Numbered from the stretch's first letter, positions 52,181 through 60,683 are shown. The stretch is DNA of 64,000 nt from Bacillota bacterium (GCA_025210655.1 JAOARG010000067.1:52543-116542); one strand, 5' to 3'. The notes: generated by a model from the sequence alone, not told the origin. Made by a program: numbers and translations.

Positions 52181-53938
52181 ATGAGTATTTTATTGACTAC
52201 ATTGAATGCCAAGTTTACCCATTCTTCTTTGGCATTAAGGTATATAAACAAATACCTTGAAAAAAATGATATTGAATGTGACTTTATGGAGTTTACTATT
52301 AATAATGAACTAAATGATATTGTATCAGATATATTTAGGGGCAATTATAATATAGTTTGTTTCTCCACTTATATATGGAATTTTAATCAAACTATTGAGA
52401 TTGCAAAGACATTAAAAAAAGTAAGTCCAAAGCTAAAGATACTTTTAGGTGGTCCCGAGGTATCATATGATCCTGAAGAACTTATGACTAAGTATGACTT
52501 TATTGATTATATATCCTTTGGAGAGGGTGAAGAAACACTTTTAGAGTTGTTTAAGGCCCATCGTAATAAAAAAGTTTGTTTGAAAAAGATCAAAGGTCTA
52601 GCATATAGGCGAAGAAGTGAAGTTATGGTTAATGCTCCAAGGATTGATCTTCAAGAGTTAGATGTTATTCCTTTTCCTTATGATGAAGAGGACTTAAATA
52701 AACTTCAAAACAGAATAATTTATTATGAATCATCTAGGGGTTGTCCTTTTAACTGTCAGTACTGTTTAAGTTCTACTATCAAGGGAGTAAGATATTTTTC
52801 CCTAGAGAGGGTTAAGGAAAATCTTAAGTTTTTCCTCGATAATGATGTTATGCAGGTAAAGTTTGTTGATAGAACTTTTAATGCTGACCCAAGAAGGGCT
52901 CTTGAGATAATGAAATTTATCAGGGATAATGACAATGGAGTAACTAACTTTCATTTCGAAATAACAGCCAATTTGCTTGATGACAAGACCATAAGCTTTC
53001 TTTCAAAAATAAGAGAAGGTCTATTCCAGTTTGAAGTTGGAGTTCAGAGTACAAATGAAAATACTATAAAAGAAATAAAAAGAAATGTAGATACTAAAAA
53101 AATTCTTAGAATATGTAAGGAAATATCAAAGTCTCAGAATATACATCTTCATTTGGATTTAATTGTTGGACTTCCTTTTGAAGATTTCGATAGTTTTTGT
53201 AATTCCTTTGAAGATGTTTATAGGACGAAACCAGAACAGCTTCAGATTGGTTTCCTAAAACTACTAAAAGGTAGTGGACTTAGGATGGATAAGAAAAAAC
53301 ATGGGTATATATACAATGACCTACCACCATATGAGATATTTGAAAATAAGTATTTATCCTTTAGTGAAGTACTAAACTTAAAGGATATAGAGGAACTGGT
53401 TGAGAAGTATTACAATTCAAGAAGATTTAAATTTTCTCTGGATTTCTTAATAGCAAAATTCTATAAAAGGGGAATAGACTTCTATGTAGACTTTGCCCGT
53501 TATTGGAGAGAGAATAAATTATTTGGAAAAAAATATAGTGTTGAAGATCTTTATATGATACTACTAAAATATTATCTGCATAAAAAGCATCACCAGAAAA
53601 TTCTTTTCCATGATTTCTTAAAATTTGACTATCTTGAATCAGGTGGAAAAAAAGTAGATAAGATATTTAAGGTTATCAAGCTTGATGACTTTAGAAATAA
53701 GTGCCATGAATTCCTTCAAGATGAAGAGAACTTAGAAAAATATTTACCAGAGTATGTTGGGAAACCGGCTAAACAAATTATTAAGAAAGTAAGATTTGAA
53801 ATATTTGATAATGACATCATAGAATATATTTCCCATGACTATATAGGTGATTGCAAGAAAATCACTTGTGTACTATTTGACTATGGTAAGAAAAGCAAGA
53901 TTTTTGAACGTTCAAGATATATGAATATAAAGTTGTAA
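52181..53938 (+). CDS. B12-binding domain radical SAM protein (DUF4080-type)
   Basis: A 585-residue protein. Residues 1-140 form a Rossmann B12-binding domain (ILLTTLNAKFTHSSLALRY, then LLGGPEVSYDPEEL and YISFGEGEETLLEL). The radical SAM cluster motif is SSRGCPFNCQYCLSST near 187, with CxxxCxxC ligands. The C-terminal ~200 residues fit the DUF4080 extension found with this class. No substrate is known for the group. The B12-binding domain lacks an obvious DxHxxG motif, so the cobalamin may be bound base-off without a His ligand or may be absent. A TATAAT at 52130-52135 is a likely -10. Confidence 0.9.
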   Translation: MSILLTTLNAKFTHSSLALRYINKYLEKNDIECDFMEFTINNELNDIVSDIFRGNYNIVCFSTYIWNFNQTIEIAKTLKKVSPKLKILLGGPEVSYDPEELMTKYDFIDYISFGEGEETLLELFKAHRNKKVCLKKIKGLAYRRRSEVMVNAPRIDLQELDVIPFPYDEEDLNKLQNRIIYYESSRGCPFNCQYCLSSTIKGVRYFSLERVKENLKFFLDNDVMQVKFVDRTFNADPRRALEIMKFIRDNDNGVTNFHFEITANLLDDKTISFLSKIREGLFQFEVGVQSTNENTIKEIKRNVDTKKILRICKEISKSQNIHLHLDLIVGLPFEDFDSFCNSFEDVYRTKPEQLQIGFLKLLKGSGLRMDKKKHGYIYNDLPPYEIFENKYLSFSEVLNLKDIEELVEKYYNSRRFKFSLDFLIAKFYKRGIDFYVDFARYWRENKLFGKKYSVEDLYMILLKYYLHKKHHQKILFHDFLKFDYLESGGKKVDKIFKVIKLDDFRNKCHEFLQDEENLEKYLPEYVGKPAKQIIKKVRFEIFDNDIIEYISHDYIGDCKKITCVLFDYGKKSKIFERSRYMNIKL

Positions 53939-53950
53939 AGGATGATTAAT

Positions 53951-54724
53951 ATGAATATTGTAAAGGATATACTTCTTAACAATAAGGAAGCCTTTAAGAA
54001 AAGTATTTATGGCCTTAAGTCGAATCCAGCCTTGTTAGTAATAGGCATACCATATATTGCTGTTATGTATATGTTTATGATTATTGCGTCCAACTTATCA
54101 TTCTTTGGCGGAATAATCATATTTGCTGGACAAGCGGCTGTAATATCTAGTTATTTATACATTATTGAAAATGTTCTAATGTATAATAGTTTTTCTATGT
54201 CCGATTTTAAGGATGGCTTTAGGGTTTATTTTAGAAAGGCCTACGGTATATTATTTATATTGTGGATCATAAGATATGGTATAAATCTGTTTATTGTTCC
54301 AATACTGAGTTTAATACCTTTCTTTGGTATGCTACTGAATATAGTGATGTTTATTGCTGCTATAATACTTAATCCACTTCCTGAGAGTATATATCAGAAG
54401 CATTATGATGAATGGCATACTATAACTTATACAGTTGAGTTCTTTAAGGAAAATTGGTTAGATTGGATAATACCAAACGCAATAATTGCTATAGCTGTGT
54501 ACTTTGCATCATTGGGTATACAGACTATATTTTATAATATTTTTGGGAGCATAATTACTATGGGAGCTATGGGGACTTCCATTTATACAGCACTTTATGT
54601 TGTAGTATTTAGTATTATTATTCAAGCATTAATGGGTTTCTCTATGTTATTTAGAGGGTACCTATACGGTATACTAAGTAATACAACAAGGAGACAAAGA
54701 AATTATAGAAGAAATTTAAGTTAA
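53951..54724 (+). CDS. Polytopic membrane protein of unknown function
   Basis: The 257-residue protein has about six hydrophobic segments (near residues 27-50, 55-75, 100-120, 122-145, 175-200 and 205-235) and a basic tail (TRRQRNYRRN). The N-terminal half resembles uncharacterised Firmicute membrane proteins with repeated Gly/Pro kinks, but I cannot name the family. I take the ATG at 53951, behind AAAGGATGA; the ATG at 53942 is too close. It is 12 bases after the radical SAM gene and 23 before nadK, so it is probably part of the same operon. Confidence 0.75.
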   Translation: MNIVKDILLNNKEAFKKSIYGLKSNPALLVIGIPYIAVMYMFMIIASNLSFFGGIIIFAGQAAVISSYLYIIENVLMYNSFSMSDFKDGFRVYFRKAYGILFILWIIRYGINLFIVPILSLIPFFGMLLNIVMFIAAIILNPLPESIYQKHYDEWHTITYTVEFFKENWLDWIIPNAIIAIAVYFASLGIQTIFYNIFGSIITMGAMGTSIYTALYVVVFSIIIQALMGFSMLFRGYLYGILSNTTRRQRNYRRNLS

Positions 54725-54747
54725 GTAAATAGCGGGGAGTGAGTAAT

Positions 54748-55563
54748 ATGAAGGTAATGCTTCATAATAATTTTGGGAAGAAGACTTTAGAAGTAAAGAA
54801 GAAACTAAAAGTCCTTCTTGAGAATAAGGGCTTTGAGATAGTAGATGATCATCCTGAAATAATAATTGTACTTGGCGGAGATGGAACAATGCTTAGTGCA
54901 ATAAGGGATTATTCAAATATGGAAGTACCTTTTTTAGGTGTCAATACAGGTAGTTTAGGTTTTTTACCATCTATTGCACCTGAAAATATTGATGAACTTC
55001 CAGATTTTTTAATGAGCAGAAAATATAATGTACATGAGTATCCAATGCTTCAAGTAAAATGTAAGACAATACACAATGACGTAATTGAAAACTATGCATT
55101 TAATGAAATTCTTATAAAGCATTTGGAACCAAGACTTATGGAAGCTAAAATATTTATAAATGATAGACCATTCAACTATTTCACAGGAGATGGGTTTATT
55201 ATATCTACACCTGTAGGTGCAACAGGTTATGCAATATGGGCCGGTGGGGTTTCTATGTATTCAGAGCTTCCCGTATTCCAGTTGACACCACTTAATCCCA
55301 ATGATAATAGTATAAATAGACCACTTAAGTCGTCATTTGTAATGCCAATAGATACAAGCCTTGATTTTTCCATAGTGAAAGCAAATTATAGGGAAGTAAT
55401 AGTTGCATGTGATGGTAGAAAAGTATCCAATGATTACATATCAGAGATACATGTAAGTGACTCTAAGAGAAAAGTGAAAGTAATCAGAACAGAGGATTTT
55501 GATTATTACTATCTTTATAGATCAAAAATAATAGATAAAAATATAAATAAGATTATGGAATAG
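54748..55563 (+). CDS. nadK: NAD kinase
   Basis: NAD kinase makes NADP from NAD and ATP. The 271-residue protein has the GGDGTMLSAIR motif near residue 43, LGVNTGSLGFLPS near 65, and the second conserved region GDGFIISTPVGATGYAIWAGG near 146-166. I prefer the ATG at 54748, 8 bases after GGGGAG, over the GTG at 54739 that overlaps that site. Confidence 0.95.
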   Translation: MKVMLHNNFGKKTLEVKKKLKVLLENKGFEIVDDHPEIIIVLGGDGTMLSAIRDYSNMEVPFLGVNTGSLGFLPSIAPENIDELPDFLMSRKYNVHEYPMLQVKCKTIHNDVIENYAFNEILIKHLEPRLMEAKIFINDRPFNYFTGDGFIISTPVGATGYAIWAGGVSMYSELPVFQLTPLNPNDNSINRPLKSSFVMPIDTSLDFSIVKANYREVIVACDGRKVSNDYISEIHVSDSKRKVKVIRTEDFDYYYLYRSKIIDKNINKIME

Positions 55564-55581
55564 GAATAAATGGGAGGCAAA

Positions 55582-56703
55582 ATGTTTAGGGAAATAGAAG
55601 TACAGTTAAAAGACAGACTAAGCGAAATAGTATTTATAGAGCTAGCTAAGGATATAAAATTCAATAATAGTGATTTTGTATTGAAAAAGGATATACCATT
55701 ACCATTAAAGATGGATAAGATAGTTAATCAAGTTAAAACTGAAAAAGTTAGTGATGACTTTGATGTTAAAGGAATGATAGAGGGGATAGTATATCTATTA
55801 GGTGTTGATTCAGAATTTGTTCACAAAGATTATTACGTAGATATACTAAAAAATATTAATCCTACTATAGTAAATGATATAGTAAAGAGTGGTATTTATA
55901 AGGCTAGTAATAATAGAATTATAGAAGGAATGATTGATTTAAAAGCAGCATTAATTATTGATGATATATCACTGGATGCCTTATATAATTATTCCAGAAT
56001 TCTTGAAAATCTTGCCCTTAAGGAAACAGATGAGGAAAAAGTGAATATGTATCTTAAGGAAGCATATGAATCTCTTAAGAAAATACAGGTTAATTATCCT
56101 GATAACTATATTTCGTATTTTCACCTTGGTTTTCATTATGCAAATGAAGGTTTTAACCAGAAGGCAAAGGAAACATGGGATAGAGCTCTTTCGATGAATA
56201 TACCTGACGATATCAGAGACGAGATTTTGAAGAACCTTCTTAAGATAGAAAATAAGGTGAGATTTGAAAAGGGAAGAACATTTATTCTTGAAGGAAGAAT
56301 TCAAGAAGGTCTTGAACTTTTACATTCCCTAGAAACAGAAGAAAGTGATTGGGTAGATCTTAACTTCTACCTTGGACTTGCCTACAGATATGAAGGTACA
56401 TTTGATAGGGCTTTAAACTATTTCAATAAGTGTGATAAGCTGTCACAAAACAATGACAACATACTTAATGAAATTGGTATATGTTCAATGATGATAGGTG
56501 ATTATGAAAAGGCTAAAAATGTTCTTGAAAGATCACTTCAAATTAAAAAAGATAATCCAGAAATTTTATGTAACCTAGGTCTTGTATATTATCAGCTACA
56601 AGAAGATGAAAAGGCAGAAAAGTTACTAAAGGCTGCATATAAACTTGATCCAGAAGACGAGATAGTTGTGTCTTGGATTCAGAAGTTGGGGATAGAAGTA
56701 TAG
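55582..56703 (+). CDS. Tetratricopeptide-repeat protein
   Basis: A soluble 373-residue protein. The N-terminal ~100 residues are unassigned. From ~115 on there are TPR-like helices (ISYFHLGFHYANEGFNQKAKETWDRAL, split here by its helices, then YLGLAYRYEGTFDRAL and NLGLVYYQLQEDEKAEK). It probably mediates protein contacts; no enzyme motif is seen. The ATG at 55582 is behind GGGAGG, 18 bases after nadK. A terminator closes this unit. Confidence 0.8.
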   Translation: MFREIEVQLKDRLSEIVFIELAKDIKFNNSDFVLKKDIPLPLKMDKIVNQVKTEKVSDDFDVKGMIEGIVYLLGVDSEFVHKDYYVDILKNINPTIVNDIVKSGIYKASNNRIIEGMIDLKAALIIDDISLDALYNYSRILENLALKETDEEKVNMYLKEAYESLKKIQVNYPDNYISYFHLGFHYANEGFNQKAKETWDRALSMNIPDDIRDEILKNLLKIENKVRFEKGRTFILEGRIQEGLELLHSLETEESDWVDLNFYLGLAYRYEGTFDRALNYFNKCDKLSQNNDNILNEIGICSMMIGDYEKAKNVLERSLQIKKDNPEILCNLGLVYYQLQEDEKAEKLLKAAYKLDPEDEIVVSWIQKLGIEV

Positions 56704-56708
56704 ATTAA

Positions 56709-56746
56709 AAAACACCAAGAGTTTTAAGGGCTCTTGGTGTTTTTTA
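56709..56746 (+). terminator. Terminator after the TPR gene
   Basis: AACACCAAGAG pairs with CTCTTGGTGTT around a nine-base loop and is followed by TTTTTAG. Confidence 0.9.
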
Positions 56747-56756
56747 GTCAAGCCAG

Positions 56757-56880
56757 AAGCAAGCTTCTTCGACAAGTTATTCATTGCATTCATTCGACAA
56801 GGCGGCATGTATTACATAATACCTCATACCTCGACAAGCCGTTTGCTTAGCTATCTCGCACATTGATATTTCTCTATGGA
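56757..56880. repeat. Short TCGACAAG direct units
   Basis: TCGACAAG occurs three times (about 56769, 56798 and 56832) at ~30-base intervals, with GAAGCAAGCTTC and ATTTCTC-TATG-GAGAAAT small hairpins nearby. No coding sequence is seen. It leads directly into palindromic repeat E. Confidence 0.4.
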
Positions 56881-56906
56881 GAAATTAGATTTGAATATAC
56901 TAGTTG

Positions 56907-57092
56907 TTAAGGGGAAAAGGAGAATCACACTTAACTGCGTAAGTGCTAGGGGAATCAGTTTTGTAAAGAAAACTTAGGGGAAGGGGAAAAAGAGCTTAAA
57001 GATATTTTAAATCATTTTAGTTCCTAGTGCTCTTCCTTTTCCCCTCTTCTCCTTCAAAGCTATAACTTTGAAATTCCCCTTTTCCCCGTTAA
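56907..57092. repeat. Palindromic intergenic repeat, family 1, copy E (short form)
   Basis: Ends are TTAAGGGGAAAAGG (56908) and the inverted CCTTTTCCCCGTTAA (57078-57092, one extra C). Inside are a second GGGGAATCAG box, a hairpin AGTTTT-GTAAAG-AAAACT and an inner inverted pair GGGGAAAAAGAGC / GCTCTTCCTTTTCCCC. It resembles copy B in length and lacks the 57-base module. It occupies the gap between the TPR terminator and the ptb-like gene. Confidence 0.75.
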
Positions 57093-57232
57093 ATAGGATC
57101 AAGTGCAAAAAGTTCTGATTTGCCAAATTATAATAGTATGGCTCGTACAAAATTACATTTTTTTAATTTGTATAATGAGAAATTATGGGATAAAATTATT
57201 TTAGATACATAATTTGGTCTGGAGGTGTTTGT

Positions 57233-58147
57233 TTGATTAAAAATTTTCAGAATCTTGTTGAAATTGCGAAAAAACAGGATGTAATGAGTCTTGTTGTTGC
57301 TGCTGCTGAGGATAGTGAGGTTCTTAAGGCTGTTGTTGAGGCTGGTAGACAGGGGATTGTTAGACCTATTCTTGTTGGAGCAGGAGATTTAATAAGAAAG
57401 ATTGCTAGTGAAAATGATTTGGATATATCGGGCTTTGAAATTATCGAGTCTGATAGTCTTGAAAAATCAGCTGAGATTTCTGTAAGGATGGTTAATGAAG
57501 GTAAGGCTGATTTTCTTATGAAGGGTCTTCTTGATACATCCATATTATTAAAGGCGGTGCTTAATAAGGAATATGGTTTAAGGACTGACAGTCAACTGAG
57601 CCATGTAATGATTTATGATGTGCCTAATTATCACAAACTTATCTATATGACTGATGGTGGAATGAATATTGCTCCGGACTATAGGGAGAAGAAGAAGATT
57701 CTTTCTAATGCTATATCTGCTGCAAAGGCTCTTGGTAATGAAGAGGTTAAAGTGGCCTGTCTAGCAGCTAAGGAAAAGGTTAATGAAAAAATGCTTGCTA
57801 CTATAGATGGGGATAAACTTGCCAAGGACAGCCAAAATGGTGATTTTGGATCTAATGTAATTGTGGAAGGTCCTTTAGCACTTGATCTTGCTATTTCTAA
57901 AGAAGCAGCCAAAATGAAAGGATTTGATAGTGAAGTTTCTGGAGAGGTTGACATTCTAATGGTTCCAACAATAGAGGTTGGAAATGCACTCGGTAAGTCC
58001 CTTACTTATTTTGCTGGAGCAAAATCAGCAGGAGTAATTATGGGGGCTTCATCACCTGTGGTACTTGTTTCCAGAGCAGATGACTTTGAAAGCAAACTGT
58101 ATTCAATAGCATTCGGAAGCGTAATTGCTGCAAATATTGAAAAATAA
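57233..58147 (+). CDS. Phosphate butyryltransferase-like acyltransferase
   Basis: A 304-residue enzyme of the Ptb/Pta family that exchanges CoA for phosphate on acyl groups. It has the N-terminal VVAAAEDSEVLKAVVEAGRQ, KADFLMKGLLDTSILLKAVLN near residue 86 and the C-terminal DILMVPTIEVGNALGKSLTYFAGAKSAG, split here by its strands, near 240. The length and pattern fit Ptb. No butyrate kinase is adjacent; instead iorAB follow, so the substrate may be an aryl- or branched-chain acyl-CoA from amino-acid oxidation. The start is a TTG at 57233, 6 bases after GGAGGTG. A TATAAT at 57171-57176 lies upstream. Confidence 0.88.
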   Translation: MIKNFQNLVEIAKKQDVMSLVVAAAEDSEVLKAVVEAGRQGIVRPILVGAGDLIRKIASENDLDISGFEIIESDSLEKSAEISVRMVNEGKADFLMKGLLDTSILLKAVLNKEYGLRTDSQLSHVMIYDVPNYHKLIYMTDGGMNIAPDYREKKKILSNAISAAKALGNEEVKVACLAAKEKVNEKMLATIDGDKLAKDSQNGDFGSNVIVEGPLALDLAISKEAAKMKGFDSEVSGEVDILMVPTIEVGNALGKSLTYFAGAKSAGVIMGASSPVVLVSRADDFESKLYSIAFGSVIAANIEK

Positions 58148-58161
58148 CAGGGAGTGATTGG

Positions 58162-59940
58162 ATGAAAAAGTTTATAACAGGCAATGAAGCAGTTGCCAGG
58201 GGAGCTTATGAAGCTGGAGTTACATATGCCAGTGCATACCCTGGTACTCCTAGTACAGAAATTCTTGAAAACATAGGAAAATACAAGGAAGATATAGTAG
58301 CTGAGTGGGCACCAAATGAAAAGGTTGCACTTGAATCTGTTATTGGAGCATCAATAGCAGGTGTAAGAACCCTAGCTGCAATGAAACATGTAGGTGTTAA
58401 TGTAGCAGCTGATCCACTATTTACCCTTGGATATACAGGTGTAACTGGTGGACTGGTACTTGTTTCAGCAGATGATCCTGGTTGCCATAGTTCTCAAAAT
58501 GAACAGGATAATAGATACTATGCAAAATTTGCTAAGATACCTTGTATAGAGCCTTCTGATTCTCAAGAGTCAAAGGATTTTGTAAAAGAAGCTTTTGAAA
58601 TAAGTGAAAGGTTTGACACGGCCGTACTTTTTAGGATGACGACAAGAGTATGTCATTCCAAAAGTCTTGTTGAGTTTTCTGATAGAAAAGAAGTTGAAAT
58701 AGTTCAGTATGAAAAAAATCCTAGAAAATATATTTCGGCACCTGCAAATGCAAGACTTAGACATCCAATAGTAGAAGACAGGCTTGTTGAACTTGAAAAA
58801 TTCAGCAATGAAACTAAACTTAATAAAATAGAATGGAATGATAAAAAAATAGGAGTGATAACATCAGGTATTGCATATACATATGCAAGGGAAGTATTTG
58901 GTGATGAGGTATCCTATTTGAAAATAGGTTTTTCTTATCCACTACCAATGGAAAAGATTAAGGATTTCAGAGAGCAAGTGGAGACTCTTTATATTATAGA
59001 AGAGTTAGAACCTTTTATTGAGGAGCAACTCAAAGCTCAGGGAATTGAGTGTATAGGAAAAGACAAGATATCAAATATAGGAGAGCTTAATCCAGATATA
59101 CTGGAGAAATCTCTCTTAAATAAAGAAAAAGAACTGTATGAAGCTGTAGAAGAGGATGTAATAAGTAGACCTCCAACACTTTGTGCTGGTTGTCCCCATA
59201 GAGGATTCTTCTATGGTTTATCAAAAAAGAAAAATGTAATGATAACTGGAGATATTGGTTGTTATACACTTGGAGCAAGTGAGCCACTAAATGCCACTGA
59301 TACAGTAATATGTATGGGTGCCAGTATAAGTATGGGTCATGGAGCCAGTAAGGCATTTGAAAAACATGGAGTAGATAAGAGGATAGTATCTGTAATCGGG
59401 GATTCAACATTTTTCCATACAGGTATCAATTCCCTTATTGATGTAGCTTACAATAGGGGCAACACAGTTAGTGTTATTCTGGATAATAGGGTTACAGCTA
59501 TGACAGGTCATCAAGAAAATCCAGGTTCAGGATATACCCTTCAAGAGGATAAGGCTAATAGCATAGATATAGAGAAATTATGCTCAGCCATAGGAATTGA
59601 ACATATTAAAACAATCAATCCATTAATGCTTGATCAAGTAGATAGTGCTTTAGAAGAAGCATTTAACTATGATGGACCATCTGTAATAATTACTAGGTGG
59701 CCTTGTGCACTGAAAAAATACAGCAAGGAAGATACTGAAGAGTTTGGTAGTCTATCAGATAAATGTTATGTGGATATAGAAACATGCAGGGGATGCAGGG
59801 TCTGTACCAAGACTGGATGTCCATCCATTAGCTTTGATAAAGAAAAGAAAAAAGCAAATATTAATCCAAATATGTGTGTAGGTTGTACAGTTTGTCTTCA
59901 AGCATGTCCATTCGATGCAATAAAAAAGGTGGGTGAATAG
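58162..59940 (+). CDS. iorA: Indolepyruvate ferredoxin oxidoreductase alpha subunit
   Basis: IorA binds thiamine pyrophosphate and, with IorB, oxidises aryl pyruvates to aryl-acetyl-CoA while reducing ferredoxin. The 592-residue protein has the N-terminal GNEAVARGAYEAGVTYASAY, CAGCPHRGFFYGL near residue 341, TPP-site segments GDIGCYTLG and MGASISMGHGASKA near 370-400, and a C-terminal 2[4Fe-4S] domain (CRGCRVCTKTGC and CVGCTVCLQACPFDAI). AGGGAGTGATTGG precedes the ATG. Electrons would leave through ferredoxin. This is a typical amino-acid fermentation enzyme. Confidence 0.95.
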   Translation: MKKFITGNEAVARGAYEAGVTYASAYPGTPSTEILENIGKYKEDIVAEWAPNEKVALESVIGASIAGVRTLAAMKHVGVNVAADPLFTLGYTGVTGGLVLVSADDPGCHSSQNEQDNRYYAKFAKIPCIEPSDSQESKDFVKEAFEISERFDTAVLFRMTTRVCHSKSLVEFSDRKEVEIVQYEKNPRKYISAPANARLRHPIVEDRLVELEKFSNETKLNKIEWNDKKIGVITSGIAYTYAREVFGDEVSYLKIGFSYPLPMEKIKDFREQVETLYIIEELEPFIEEQLKAQGIECIGKDKISNIGELNPDILEKSLLNKEKELYEAVEEDVISRPPTLCAGCPHRGFFYGLSKKKNVMITGDIGCYTLGASEPLNATDTVICMGASISMGHGASKAFEKHGVDKRIVSVIGDSTFFHTGINSLIDVAYNRGNTVSVILDNRVTAMTGHQENPGSGYTLQEDKANSIDIEKLCSAIGIEHIKTINPLMLDQVDSALEEAFNYDGPSVIITRWPCALKKYSKEDTEEFGSLSDKCYVDIETCRGCRVCTKTGCPSISFDKEKKKANINPNMCVGCTVCLQACPFDAIKKVGE

Positions 59941-59941
59941 G

Positions 59942-60520
59942 ATGGAAAAAGTTAAAAATATTTTACTAGCTGGAGTAGGTGGACAGGGAATAATACTTGC
60001 AAGTAAAATTCTTTCAGATGGACTAATTAGTGCAGGCTATGATGTGAAAATGAGTGAAGTACACGGTATGGCCCAAAGGGGAGGAAGTGTTACAACCCAG
60101 GTAAGATATGGAGAAAAAGTATATTCACCAATAATAGGAAAAGGACAAGCAGATATACTAGTATCCTTTGAATTAATGGAAACCAGTAGATGGATAGAAT
60201 ATCTCAAAATGGATGGAAAAGTAGTAATCAATGATTACAAAATACCATCAGCACCTATACTTATAGGGAAAAACGACTATCCAGACCATGTAATAGAACA
60301 TCTTAAAGAAAAAACATCAACCACTATTATAAATGCTTTTAACATAGCAAAGGAAATAGGAAATGTTAGAACAATGAATGTAGTGATAGTAGGAGCCCTG
60401 GTAAAAGCCATGGGTTTAGATGAAATAGATTGGGAAAGTGTAATTAGAAGCAATGTTAAAGAAAGTTTTGGAGATATTAATGTTAGGGCGTTTAATATGG
60501 GATTATCAATGGTTCATTGA
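59942..60520 (+). CDS. iorB: Indolepyruvate ferredoxin oxidoreductase beta subunit
   Basis: The 192-residue partner of IorA, from the pyruvate:ferredoxin oxidoreductase gamma-domain family. It shows ILLAGVGGQGIILASKILSD at the N-terminus, KMSEVHGMAQRGGSVTTQVR near residue 39 and ADILVSFELMETSRW near 70. The ATG at 59942 is 1 base after the iorA stop, behind AGGTGGGTGA; a GTG at 59933 in the same frame is less well placed. A long palindrome follows that may end the transcript. Confidence 0.95.
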   Translation: MEKVKNILLAGVGGQGIILASKILSDGLISAGYDVKMSEVHGMAQRGGSVTTQVRYGEKVYSPIIGKGQADILVSFELMETSRWIEYLKMDGKVVINDYKIPSAPILIGKNDYPDHVIEHLKEKTSTTIINAFNIAKEIGNVRTMNVVIVGALVKAMGLDEIDWESVIRSNVKESFGDINVRAFNMGLSMVH

Positions 60521-60533
60521 TTAATTCGTAGGT

Positions 60534-60635
60534 GGTAGTTAGTAGTTAGTGGTTAGTGGGTTAATAGGGATATTTTGCAGAGCAAAATATCCCTATTACT
60601 ATCTACTAACAACTAACCACTAACTACTTTTTTAA
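60534..60635. repeat. TAGTTAG-type palindromic repeat, family 2, copy 2 (also terminator-like)
   Basis: TAGTTAGTAGTTAGTGG units on the left pair with CAACTAACCACTAACTA on the right. The centre is a perfect hairpin of AGGGATATTTTGC, AGA and GCAAAATATCCCT (60565-60594). The right arm is followed by CTTTTTTAAA, so on the plus strand it could terminate iorAB transcription. It is related to 24763-24888. Confidence 0.75.
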
Positions 60636-60654
60636 ATATTTATTCACAAAACTA

Positions 60655-60683
60655 TTGTATTTATACATAAAATGATGTAAAAT
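60655..60683 (+). promoter_or_regulatory. Promoter of argGH
   Basis: TTGTAT at 60655-60660, a 17-base spacer and TAAAAT at 60678-60683. I see no unambiguous arginine-repressor box. Confidence 0.65.
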
